NCBI GenBank assembly: GCA_016874135.1 | Contig: VGVE01000015.1 | Location: 1 to 46,955, forward strand | DNA from: Gammaproteobacteria bacterium | GTDB taxonomy: Bacteria; Pseudomonadota; Gammaproteobacteria; Pseudomonadales; Azotimanducaceae | Reading direction: 5' to 3' | Length of the DNA stretch: 46,955 bases | Part shown: positions 37,675-45,571 of the stretch, in pieces | Layout of the letters: each line of letters begins with the position of its first letter | Position numbering within the stretch: position 1 is the first letter of the stretch | The notes under the pieces: generated by a model | What the model saw: only the letters and a program-made list of their open reading frames with translations | What the model was told of the DNA's origin: nothing | Database searches by the model: none | Position numbers and translations under genes: made by a program

Positions 37675-38598
37675 TCAGGTCTGCAGGGCTGTATCGCGAG
37701 CCGACGAGGCGACCTGACTTACCGGCGGACTGCGATGATCGTGCAGCCGCTGGTCCTTGATTCGCCAGCGCTCGTCGATCCAGGCGGCCAACAATCGCCG
37801 CTGCTCGCGCTCGTCAGATTGGCCCGTGATTCTGGCAGGGATTTCAAGTGCATCGATGCGCACATCCACATGTGCGCACTTGCCCCGGAGGAACTCCCAG
37901 AATGTCGGTGCCTCACCCGGATAGGCGATGGTGATATCAATCAGCCGGTGCAGTGTGTCACCCATCTCGGCAATAACGTAGGAAAGTCCGCCCACCTTGG
38001 CGTTCAGGAGATGTCGATGGCTCGAATGAAGGCGCGCGTGTTTTTCCGCGGTGAACCGAGTGCCTTCAACGAAGTTCAGCAAAGTGGACGGGTAGAAGCG
38101 AAAGCGGTTGCAGGCCTTGCGGATGTTTTGCCGGTCAGCATTGCGCAGTTCCGGGTTCTTGGCGATCTGCTGCTTGGTGGCGCGTTGCAGATAGGGAAAA
38201 CCCAGCACATACATGCCAATGCCGATGAACGGTACCCAGATGAGCTGCGCTTTGGTGAAGAACTTGATGGGCGGCAGCCGGTTCCAGAGCACACTTTGCA
38301 GGATGAGGATGTCGGTCCAGCTCTGGTGGTTGGAAATCACGAGATACCACTGGTCCGCGGACACCTCGTCGGCACCCGGCCAGTCAATTCGCATGTCGGT
38401 GGTACCAAGCACGCGGAAGAGCCAGCGGTTGAAGCCTGTCCAGAGGAACAACCATACTTCCATCCAGCGACGTAAGTGCACCCCGGGTTGGCCCGGGATC
38501 ACCAGCGCGATCACTGCCATTGAAAACAAGGGAATGCACACCAGCACGGTGAAGACGATGATGGTCAGCAGGGTGATGATGCCGCGCAGCAACAACAT
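37675..38598 (-). CDS. YihG-like membrane acyltransferase (PlsC family)
   Basis: A 307-residue 1-acylglycerol-3-phosphate acyltransferase-family protein, most like E. coli YihG, which acylates lysophosphatidate at the inner membrane. It has two N-terminal hydrophobic stretches (LLRGIITLLTIIVFTVLVCI, then PLFSMAVIALVIPG), the catalytic motif SNHQSWTDI (H91, D96) and the substrate motif NFVEGTRFT (EGTR, 178-181). KFFTKAQLIWVPFIGIGMYV is the family's central segment. The ATG at 38596-38598 is chosen because it starts at the membrane helix; upstream in-frame codons lack this character. No clear ribosome site. It ends 4 bp before exeA begins on the same strand, so they may share a transcript. Divergent from the aminopeptidase gene. 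Confidence 0.87.
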   Translation of the reverse strand: MLLLRGIITLLTIIVFTVLVCIPLFSMAVIALVIPGQPGVHLRRWMEVWLFLWTGFNRWLFRVLGTTDMRIDWPGADEVSADQWYLVISNHQSWTDILILQSVLWNRLPPIKFFTKAQLIWVPFIGIGMYVLGFPYLQRATKQQIAKNPELRNADRQNIRKACNRFRFYPSTLLNFVEGTRFTAEKHARLHSSHRHLLNAKVGGLSYVIAEMGDTLHRLIDITIAYPGEAPTFWEFLRGKCAHVDVRIDALEIPARITGQSDEREQRRLLAAWIDERWRIKDQRLHDHRSPPVSQVASSARDTALQT

Positions 38599-38649
38599 GA
38601 TGACGAGGTACACATCAGCCGGGAGGACAGGGAGTATACGGGGCGGACC

Positions 38650-39798
38650 ATGACCCGCCAAATCGTCACGTGGCTCAGCTTCGTCGTGGTTTCTGCGGGT
38701 CTGGCAGGTTGTTCGACGATCGGCTACTACACCCAGGCGGCTGTCGGCCAAGGCAGGATCCTGCTCGCACGGCAGCCCGTCGAAGATGTCCTCGCCGATC
38801 CGGCGACATCCGCAAAGCTCCGGAGCCAGATCACCACCGCGCGGGCCATCACCGGGTTTGCGGAATCAGACCTGGGAATCCCGGTGTGCAATCGTTATTC
38901 CACCTGGGTCGCAACCGGACGCGATGCGGTGGTCTACAACGTGGTCGCAGCGCCCGAGTTTTCCCTGGAACCCTTGCGCTGGTGTTATCCCGTGGTGGGG
39001 TGCGTTCCCTATCGCGGTTATTTTGATCGCGGCAAGGCGGAAGCAATGGCATCCAGGCTCCGTGCCGAAGGTTATGACGTGCTCATTGGCGGTGTTCCGG
39101 CCTACTCGACGCTCGGCTGGTTCAATGATCCGCTGATGGACACGTTCATTCACTGGCCCGAAGGCCAACTCGCCAAACTGCTCATCCATGAGCTGACCCA
39201 TGGCAAGGTGTGGGTGGAAGGCGACGCGATGTTCAACGAGTCGCTGGCCTCTTTCGTTGGTGATGTTGGAGCACGACTTTGGGTGACGGATAAGCCGCAG
39301 GCAGCGATCAAATATGAGGAGGCTGAATCGGCGGAGTCTGCCTTCACGGCGTTGGTCGAACAGCTTCGTAAGGCACTGATTGCGATATACGCCGATGTAT
39401 CGGGTGACGCGGCCAAGAGATTGCAACGATCCGCAGCTATCGATGCGTGGCGCGCCTGTTACCGGCGCCATCGTGATGTGCTCGGTGGGGGGCGGTACGA
39501 CCGCACCGTGGACACGCGGATGAACAACGCGTTTCTTGCGTCACGCGAGACCTATGACCGGCATATGCCGGCCTTCGCACAACTCTTTGTGGAAGAAGAG
39601 GAGAGTTGGCCGCGCTTTTTCACGGCGGTGGACCAACTTGCGAACAGGTCCCCTTCAGAACGTGCGGCAGAGCTGGACGCGCTTCGACGTCGTTCAGACG
39701 AGCAGCAGGTAACAGACCGTCGTGATGACAAGCGCGCCGATGAAGTTCACTGCGAGGCCCTCTCGCGCCATAAAGCTCGTGGTGAAGGTTCCGGTTGA
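38650..39798 (+). CDS. Predicted zinc aminopeptidase lipoprotein (COG4324-like)
   Basis: A 382-residue lipoprotein. The signal peptide ends in LAGC with the lipidated Cys21 followed by Ser, an outer-membrane-type second residue. The zinc site HELTH (H180, E181, H184) with a downstream E197 (FNESLASFVG) is that of a gluzincin; the surrounding GRDAVVYNVVAAPEFSLEP pattern fits the COG4324 predicted aminopeptidase family. Substrates are unknown. The start is ATG 38650. The last ~35 residues (RRSDEQQVTDRRDDKRADEV on) lie over the 3' end of the opposite-strand SLC13 gene and look non-native, so the original stop may have been lost. Confidence 0.8.
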   Translation: MTRQIVTWLSFVVVSAGLAGCSTIGYYTQAAVGQGRILLARQPVEDVLADPATSAKLRSQITTARAITGFAESDLGIPVCNRYSTWVATGRDAVVYNVVAAPEFSLEPLRWCYPVVGCVPYRGYFDRGKAEAMASRLRAEGYDVLIGGVPAYSTLGWFNDPLMDTFIHWPEGQLAKLLIHELTHGKVWVEGDAMFNESLASFVGDVGARLWVTDKPQAAIKYEEAESAESAFTALVEQLRKALIAIYADVSGDAAKRLQRSAAIDAWRACYRRHRDVLGGGRYDRTVDTRMNNAFLASRETYDRHMPAFAQLFVEEEESWPRFFTAVDQLANRSPSERAAELDALRRRSDEQQVTDRRDDKRADEVHCEALSRHKARGEGSG

Positions 39799-41070
39799 GA
39801 ACACCACGGCATTGGGCGCAGTCGCCACTGGCAACATGAACGCGCACGAAGCACTCATGGCCGCCGGGATCATGAAGAGCACCGGGTCGAGGTTGGCGGC
39901 AACCGCTGCCGTCGCCAGTATGGGCATCAGCAGCGTGGTGGTTGCCGTGTTGCTGGTGGTTTCCGTGAGAAACGTTACGGCAAGGCAAATGCAGGCGATG
40001 ATGCCCAAGGTCGGCAAGACGGAAAGCCCGGACAGTGCTGAACCGATGCTCGTCGATAAACCGGAACTCTGGAAAGCGTTGGCGATGGCGATTCCCGCAC
40101 CGAACAACAGCAGCACGCCCCAGGGAATCTCCTTGGCGGTTTCCCAGTCGAGTAGCCGCTCACCCTGGCCGTTGGGAATCAGGAAGAGTGAGATGACACC
40201 TAGGAACGCGACCATCGCATCGTTTGCACCCGGCAGATCGAACCACACACTCCAGCCGCCGAACGGTTCACTGCGGGTCACCCAGGCCATGGCCACGATG
40301 GCAAAGACCGTGAGCACGCGACGCTCCGGCGATGTCCACGACCCCATCTCAGGCAACTCGTACTTGCCTCGATAGTCCAGGTTTCGCGTGAGCCACAACC
40401 ACACTAATGGCACCATGATCAGCACCACGGGCATCCCTACCCGCATCCAGTCGGTAAACGTAAAAACCTTGCCGGTGGTCTGCGTGTAGACCCCCATGAA
40501 CACCAGGTTGCCCGGGGTCCCCACCGGAGTCCCGATACCACCGATCGAGGCCGCATAGGCAATACCCAGAAACAGGGGTGCGGCAAGTTTTGGGTCCGGG
40601 CTCTTCTCCACCAGAGCGAGCGCAATCGGCAATAGCATCAGTGTCGTCGCGCTGTTGGATATCCACAGGCTGATCAGGCTTGAGGCGGCCATAAAGCCGA
40701 ACACGACCATGCGGCTGCTGCGGCCGCCGGAAAGGCGCACCATGCCAAGTGCCAGGCGGCGGTGTGCGCCGCTGCGGGCGAGTGCGGTCGACAGCAGGAA
40801 TCCACCCATCAACAGGAGTACCAGGGAATTGCCATACGCCAGCGCTACGTCCTTTTCGGTGATAACACCGAGCAACGGCAACAAAGTGAATGGCACGAGT
40901 GAGGTCGCAGGAATCGGAATGGGTTCGAAGATCCACCAGACGACGCACAGCAGTGTCACGCCGAGGGTGTTGGCGGTGGCCAGCTCCCAGCCGAACTGGA
41001 AGCGGAGTAACAAAGTCACAGACAATGCCAGTACGGGACCGGCGATGAGGGCGATGCGTGAAACGCTCAC
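39694..41070 (-). CDS. SLC13/DASS family sodium-dicarboxylate transporter
   Basis: A 458-residue inner-membrane transporter of the divalent anion:sodium symporter family (CitT/VcINDY type). The two Ser-Asn-Thr-type binding hairpins are seen: ISNSATTLMLLPIALAL and ETTSNTATTTLLMPILA. About 11-12 spans, with GIAYAASIGGIGTPVGTPGN as the first sodium-site loop. The expected substrate is a C4-dicarboxylate or similar anion. The start GTG or ATG is MSVSRIALIAGPVLALS; it is divergent from sbcB, with 138 bp between. Its 3' end overlaps the aminopeptidase gene by 105 bp. Confidence 0.9.
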   Translation of the reverse strand: MSVSRIALIAGPVLALSVTLLLRFQFGWELATANTLGVTLLCVVWWIFEPIPIPATSLVPFTLLPLLGVITEKDVALAYGNSLVLLLMGGFLLSTALARSGAHRRLALGMVRLSGGRSSRMVVFGFMAASSLISLWISNSATTLMLLPIALALVEKSPDPKLAAPLFLGIAYAASIGGIGTPVGTPGNLVFMGVYTQTTGKVFTFTDWMRVGMPVVLIMVPLVWLWLTRNLDYRGKYELPEMGSWTSPERRVLTVFAIVAMAWVTRSEPFGGWSVWFDLPGANDAMVAFLGVISLFLIPNGQGERLLDWETAKEIPWGVLLLFGAGIAIANAFQSSGLSTSIGSALSGLSVLPTLGIIACICLAVTFLTETTSNTATTTLLMPILATAAVAANLDPVLFMIPAAMSASCAFMLPVATAPNAVVFSTGTFTTSFMAREGLAVNFIGALVITTVCYLLLV

Positions 41071-41208
41071 AATGGTTGGAACCGGCTCGGGAATGCGGGC
41101 GAAGACTAAAACGAAAGTAGTGGAGCCTCAAATCAGCACAAGACGCCCCTGTTGTGAGCCGCTGACAATCCACCCGCAGCCGATACTGCGAGTCGGAGCG
41201 GTGCCGTC

Positions 41209-42609
41209 GTGACCGGGTCGTTTTATTGGTATGACTTGGAAACATCCGGGACCGATCCGCGCTGGGACCGGATCGTGCAGTTTGCGGGCTTAAGAACGGA
41301 CCACGAGCTGAACCCGATCGGTGATGAGTTTGTCACCGACGTGATCCTGCCGGACGATGTTCTGCCGGATCCCCGGGCCTCATGGATCACCGGGATCACA
41401 CCGCAACGCACGCACGGTGGGCTGTCTGAGTGGGATGCGATTGGTCGGATCCTCGCGGCGATGTCTGTCCCCGGCACCTGCGTTGCTGGTTACAACAGTC
41501 TACGGTTCGATGATGAGTTCATCCGCTTCACGCTGTTTCGTAATCTTCGTGATCCGTATGGGCGCGAGTATCGTGGCGGCAACTCGCGCTGGGACATCAT
41601 TGATCTGGTACGTGCAACTGGTGCGTTGCGACCTGAAGGTATTGAGTGGCCAAAGGACGCAGACGGCTGGCCGGTTTACCGTCTCGAAGAACTGGCGCGC
41701 GCCAATGGTCTGGAACACGGGTCAGCCCATGATGCGTTGTCCGATGTCAGGGCGACTGCGGCGCTGGCGCGGCTTATCCGTACGGCGCAACCCAAGCTCT
41801 TTGACTACTACTTGGATTCCCGGGACAAGAAGGGTGTTCGCAAACTGCTTGAGCCTTTTGCCCAGCGGCTCTGCGTGCATGTTTCCGGGATGTACCCAAA
41901 GGAGCGTTATCGGGTAGCGCCGGTGCTCTCGATCTGTCGCCATCCGGTCAACACGAATTCCATCATCGTCGCCGACCTCGGCAGTGACATCGAGCCACTC
42001 ATCCGAGGCGACGAGACTGATCTTCGCAAGGCGCTCTTCACTCCGGGCAACAGCGACCGGCCACCGTTGAAAGAAATCCGGCTGAACCGTTGCCCATTCG
42101 TTGCCGACATTAGTGTGCTGACCGAGGCAAACCTCGAGCGGGCGCAGATCGACATGGCGACGGTGAACAGCCGCAAGCGCCGCCTGGCACAGCCGGCCAT
42201 CCTGCAGAAGATCGGCAGGCTGTTCGCAGATCCGCGGACGATGAAATCGGAAGACGTGGATGCCTCCCTCTATGACCGGTTCATCCAGGATGAGGACAGA
42301 AGCCGGTGTGACCAGTTTGTTGGCGAGGTCAATGCGGGGAAGTGGCCGGACCTGGATTTTCGCGACAAGCGGCTGAAGGAGCTCGTAAGGCGCCTCAAGG
42401 GCAGGTCGTTTCCTTCGTCCATGACGGATCCCGAGCAGAAGAGCTGGGCAGAACATGTCCGGGAGCGGCTGACAGCCGCCAAAGCACCGTGGCGAACGCT
42501 CGCTGATTATGAAGCGGAAATCGAAGCCATGCGGGCAGAAGGCCTTTCGGCCGCCCTGCTTGACCAGCTCGCTGCTCACGGCGACAGCCTGAAAACGCTT
42601 TATCTCTGA
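41209..42609 (+). CDS. sbcB: Exodeoxyribonuclease I
   Basis: Exonuclease I degrades single-stranded DNA 3'-5' and works in mismatch and recombination repair. The 466-residue product (E. coli 475) has the DEDD exonuclease residues: D9 and E11 in YWYDLETSGTDP, D101 in NSLRFDDEF, and H174 and D179 in EHGSAHDALSDVRATAAL. The middle SH3-like and C-terminal helical domains follow, with LRLNRCPFVAD-type sequence and YEAEIEAMRAEG near the end, a segment that binds SSB in E. coli. The start is GTG 41209. The gene stands alone, with no sbcCD partner in the window. Confidence 0.96.
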   Translation: MTGSFYWYDLETSGTDPRWDRIVQFAGLRTDHELNPIGDEFVTDVILPDDVLPDPRASWITGITPQRTHGGLSEWDAIGRILAAMSVPGTCVAGYNSLRFDDEFIRFTLFRNLRDPYGREYRGGNSRWDIIDLVRATGALRPEGIEWPKDADGWPVYRLEELARANGLEHGSAHDALSDVRATAALARLIRTAQPKLFDYYLDSRDKKGVRKLLEPFAQRLCVHVSGMYPKERYRVAPVLSICRHPVNTNSIIVADLGSDIEPLIRGDETDLRKALFTPGNSDRPPLKEIRLNRCPFVADISVLTEANLERAQIDMATVNSRKRRLAQPAILQKIGRLFADPRTMKSEDVDASLYDRFIQDEDRSRCDQFVGEVNAGKWPDLDFRDKRLKELVRRLKGRSFPSSMTDPEQKSWAEHVRERLTAAKAPWRTLADYEAEIEAMRAEGLSAALLDQLAAHGDSLKTLYL

Positions 42610-42680
42610 GGAGGGCAGGCGTTTCGGGTTGTTCCCGGCGAGCAGGGAGACGTGATTGGCCGGTTCTCCATCCACGCCAG

Positions 42681-42702
42681 AAAAGCGTTGTAGCTGCAAC
42701 GC
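42681..42702 (-). terminator. Intrinsic terminator of the response-regulator gene
   Basis: On the minus strand GCGTTG (42702-42697) and CAACGC (42690-42685) pair, extended by a mismatch-tolerant seventh pair around AGCT, and four T (42684-42681) follow. It lies 53 bp after the stop of the minus-strand response regulator. The stem is short but clean. Confidence 0.55.
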
Positions 42703-42755
42703 CCGGGGTCGTAATCGATGTCAGCGGCTGGATTCAGCACTACACCGATGCGCCA

Positions 42756-43652
42756 CTATTCCGCATCCTTGACGGATTCCGCGGCAACAAGGTTGTCCGC
42801 CCAAGGATAGTCTCCGGCTGAGTAGTCCTCAGGCGCATCGGTGTAGCTCATGAGTACGCAGCCTTGAGGCACCGCCAGAAGAATATCGTCAGCTACCCCC
42901 AGTTTTTCAGCGTCAGCGACACTCCGGTGAATGTCCTTCGGTCCAAAAACCAGAATGCGTATGGCACTGCCATCCGCGCGGAGCATGAGAAATCCGGTCG
43001 GATCGTCAATGAGGTAGTCCTCGACGATGTTGTGTTTCTGCATGACTCGCCGTATGGCTCTGGCTACATCACGATCGAGCAGGAAAAGGGGTGGATCGAG
43101 TGCCAGGGTATTGATGAGCGTGGCGGTGTGCTGGGTGAAGTAGTCATGCTGCAGTTCTTCGGAAAACGCCAGGATGTCGCTGATGGAGTGGCTGGTGTTC
43201 TTCGGGATGAAGCGGTTGATCAGTTTGGCGTTGAATGCCTGCACCGCGATTTTTTCATCGGCAACGCCGGTGAGCATGGCCTTCTGAATGTAGGGGTCAG
43301 TCAGTTCCGAACAGAATTCAGGCCCGTTCATGAGTGGCATCGAATAGTCCACCATGACTACGGAATTACGCGCAAAACGCACGAGGTGGTTGATCTCCTG
43401 TTCGATTATGGTGATGTCCAGGGTCATCGAGCGATTGCTCGTGCGGTCCCGCGAGTGCACGAAAGACCGGTCAACCAGTGGTGCCAGCGGTGGCGGGTGG
43501 TTGAGGAACTCGAGAGCCCGCTCCGGCTCAGCGAAAAGGCGATAAGCCCAGTGCGTCGGTAGTTCGAGATCGAGGCTTTTCAAAAAGCTCTCATCGTCAT
43601 CGACGAAGATGACCATGGTTGGATGAAAGTACGGAGCTAGCGTGAATGACAT
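42756..43652 (-). CDS. Response regulator with an insert in the receiver domain
   Basis: A 298-residue protein with a receiver domain and an unassigned C-terminal part. Receiver residues are complete: acidic residues D18-D20 (VIFVDDDESF), phospho-acceptor D102 (VVMVDYSMPLMNG), Thr in MLTG and Lys in RFIPKN. Between the first and second strands is about 40 extra residues (PPPLAPLVDRSFVHSRDRTS and MTLDITIIEQEINHLVRFA), so this is not a plain CheY fold. The rest, containing RAIRRVMQKHNIVEDYLIDD and PTGFLMLRADGSAIRILVF, suggests a small sensory-like domain I cannot name. The ATG at 43652 lies 15 bp after the frame-corrected Arc-like gene, so the pair is likely an operon. Confidence 0.8.
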   Translation of the reverse strand: MSFTLAPYFHPTMVIFVDDDESFLKSLDLELPTHWAYRLFAEPERALEFLNHPPPLAPLVDRSFVHSRDRTSNRSMTLDITIIEQEINHLVRFARNSVVMVDYSMPLMNGPEFCSELTDPYIQKAMLTGVADEKIAVQAFNAKLINRFIPKNTSHSISDILAFSEELQHDYFTQHTATLINTLALDPPLFLLDRDVARAIRRVMQKHNIVEDYLIDDPTGFLMLRADGSAIRILVFGPKDIHRSVADAEKLGVADDILLAVPQGCVLMSYTDAPEDYSAGDYPWADNLVAAESVKDAE

Positions 43653-43667
43653 GTTTTCGCCGGTCAG

Positions 43668-44032
43668 TTACTTCAGGAGATCGATCAGCGCCTGTTTCTT
43701 CGGCTGCGAGAGGCGCCGGAACAGGCGCACGATGAGTTGTTCTTCTTCGATCAACGCCCTGCGGAAGAGCGCATCCAAGGGCGCTTGCAACGGCGGCTCT
43801 ATGCGGCTAGTTTCCGCCTCCCCGGCAGGCCACTGAAAGTCTGTTCGAGGCGCGCGACGATATCGGAGTTGATACTGCGCCGGTGCGAGATCGAAGCCTC
43901 AGCGAGCCGATCCCGCATTTCCGCCGGCAGTCGCACTACAAACCTGTAGGGTTTCAACTTGTCGGAGTCGTCGCTTTCTCCCTCCCGCATCGGGAGCCCC
44001 GGGTAGCGCGGGTCGTAGACTCTCGATGTCAT
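43668..44032 (-). pseudogene. Arc-family ribbon-helix-helix protein, probable frameshift
   Basis: The N-terminal part is an Arc/MetJ-type ribbon-helix-helix DNA-binding domain: KPYRFVVRLPAEMRDRLAEA, then SHRRSINSDIVARLEQTF. As read, the frame ends at TAG 43799-43801 with a poor tail (SGLPGRRKLAA). One base back, the coding strand continues QWPAGEAETSRIEPPLQAPL and a clear helix, LFRRALIEEEQLIVRLFRRL then SQPKKQALIDLLK, to TAA 43668-43670. A base missing from the TTT at 43836-43838 (coding strand) would restore a 121-residue protein. The start is ATG 44030-44032, with GGGGAGGG about 8 bases upstream; a TTG six codons earlier is unlikely. The restored gene ends 15 bp before the response regulator, fitting an operon. 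If real, the truncated 77-residue form may still bind DNA. Confidence 0.7.
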
Positions 44033-44105
44033 CGGCGTTGCCCTCCCCAAGGCATTTAGGCATGGTGACAGTCCACCGACAAGCGCGATGTCAGGGTGAT
44101 ATCAG

Positions 44106-44861
44106 ATGGGACCGATCCAGCGTGGCAACATCCGGCTTGCAGCAACTCTGCTCCTGCTGCGTGATGCTGCGGAAGGGCCAGAAGTATTCATGGTCAAGAG
44201 GCCCGGGAGTGTGGTCTTTCCGGATCTGCATGTGTTTCCGGGCGGCAAGGTCGATGACGGTGATCATCTCGAACCTGCCTTTGCGGACATCGAAGATGAG
44301 TTTGCCTCCAGACACCTAGGTGTCTCTGCTGGCGGCCTTCGTTGCTGGGTCGCTGCCATTCGGGAGTGTTTCGAAGAGGTCGGCGTCTTGCTCGCCTCAC
44401 GTGACGGCCGATTGCTCGATTTTGAAGATCCGGAAGAACGTGCCCGGTTTGCTGTTTACCGGGCGGCGGTTGCAAGCGGTCGCATGACGTTGCCGGAGCT
44501 CTGTGTGAAAGAAAACCTGGTGCTCGCCTGCAGCGCACTCACCTATTTTTCCCACTGGTTGACTCCACCTTCTGTCGAGAAGCGTTTCGACACACGCTTC
44601 TTTGTGACCACCATGCCGCGCGGGCAACATGCGCTTGCCGATACGGAAGAAACTGCGGACTCGGACTGGATTACGCCGGCGCAGGCGCTGCATCGCCGGG
44701 CGCTCAATGAGTGGCAGATGATCCACCCCACTTGGATGACACTGGATGTCATCCGCAACTATCCGGACGTCGGCACTATCTTGAGTGCAGTTGCCGCTGA
44801 GTCCCACCTGCCGGTGCTGACACCAGATCTGAACGGTCACGGAATGCAGTCTCTGCGCTGA
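44106..44861 (+). CDS. NUDIX hydrolase, NUDT19-like
   Basis: A 251-residue NUDIX-fold hydrolase. It has an N-terminal FMVKRPGSVVFPDLHVFPGG segment, then the helix of the Nudix box, RECFEEVGVLL (R86, E87, E90, E91), with a long insert between the glycine-lysine and the REXXEE helix, as in NUDT7/NUDT19-like enzymes that act on CoA derivatives. The later part (TYFSHWLTPPSVEKRFDTRF and FVTTMPRGQ) also fits NUDT19-like proteins. The substrate is inferred only from family resemblance. The start is ATG 44106; the ABC transporter ATPase begins 6 bp past its stop. Confidence 0.85.
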   Translation: MGPIQRGNIRLAATLLLLRDAAEGPEVFMVKRPGSVVFPDLHVFPGGKVDDGDHLEPAFADIEDEFASRHLGVSAGGLRCWVAAIRECFEEVGVLLASRDGRLLDFEDPEERARFAVYRAAVASGRMTLPELCVKENLVLACSALTYFSHWLTPPSVEKRFDTRFFVTTMPRGQHALADTEETADSDWITPAQALHRRALNEWQMIHPTWMTLDVIRNYPDVGTILSAVAAESHLPVLTPDLNGHGMQSLR

Positions 44862-44867
44862 TACTTG

Positions 44868-45563
44868 ATGCTCATGATGGCTACGACCCAACCTGCACTT
44901 TGTATCCGCGGGCTTGTCAAAACCTATCGTGATGGCGCGGAGCAGCGAACTGTTCTGCAGGATGTGGGATTTGATGCATTCCCCGGTGAGTGCATCGCGC
45001 TATGGGGCCCAAGTGGTTCGGGAAAGTCCACGCTCCTGAACATCATCGCCGCGTTGCAAAGTGCGGATGCAGGACGGGTGGAGGTCCGGCCGATCGACGC
45101 GGATATCGTGATCCCGGTACAGTCGCTGCGAGCCGCTGAAGCGACCCGTTATCGGCGACGGCACGTGGGTTATGTTTTCCAGTTTTTCAATCTGGTGCCA
45201 ACCTTGACGGTGGCCGAGAACATCCGCCTGCCTCTGGCGTTGAACAGTCTCGATAAGCTCTGGCCGGAAGCGCTCGCCCGCCTTGATCGACTGGGGCTCA
45301 GCGATCGGCTCGGAGCGTTTCCGGATGCACTGTCAGGTGGTGAGCGTCAACGGGTAGCGATTGCCCGCGCGCTGGCGCATCGTCCTTCCCTTGTGCTTGC
45401 CGATGAACCCACCGGAAATCTCGATGCGGCCAACACCGCGATGGTTGCTTCCATGCTCTTCGAGGTTGCGCGTGCGGAAGGCGTGACACTGCTGCTCGCC
45501 ACTCATGATGCGTCTCTTGCCGGTCGTGCCGACCGGCGTGTCGATCTCACCGGCACCCGGTAG
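44868..45563 (+). CDS. ABC transporter ATP-binding protein, LolD/MacB type
   Basis: A 231-residue ABC ATPase. Walker A is GPSGSGKSTLL (47-57), Q-loop YVFQFFNLVPTLTVAEN, signature LSGGERQRVAIARAL, Walker B LVLADEPTGNLD, and the switch His in LLATHDASLAG. The short insert and LSGGERQRV-DEPTGNLD pair place it with the LolD/MacB/FtsE group. Several Met codons follow each other; I use ATG 44868, but 44874 and 44877 are possible and no ribosome site is clear. The permease begins within 10 bp of its stop. Role: ATP-driven lipoprotein, peptide or toxin handling is possible; the sequence does not tell which. Confidence 0.9.
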   Translation: MLMMATTQPALCIRGLVKTYRDGAEQRTVLQDVGFDAFPGECIALWGPSGSGKSTLLNIIAALQSADAGRVEVRPIDADIVIPVQSLRAAEATRYRRRHVGYVFQFFNLVPTLTVAENIRLPLALNSLDKLWPEALARLDRLGLSDRLGAFPDALSGGERQRVAIARALAHRPSLVLADEPTGNLDAANTAMVASMLFEVARAEGVTLLLATHDASLAGRADRRVDLTGTR

Positions 45564-45571
45564 CAGTGGCG

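Noticed and set aside
41722..42699. A 325-codon minus-strand frame opposite sbcB
   Set aside because: sbcB is clearly coding on the plus strand and the antisense product has no recognisable domain.
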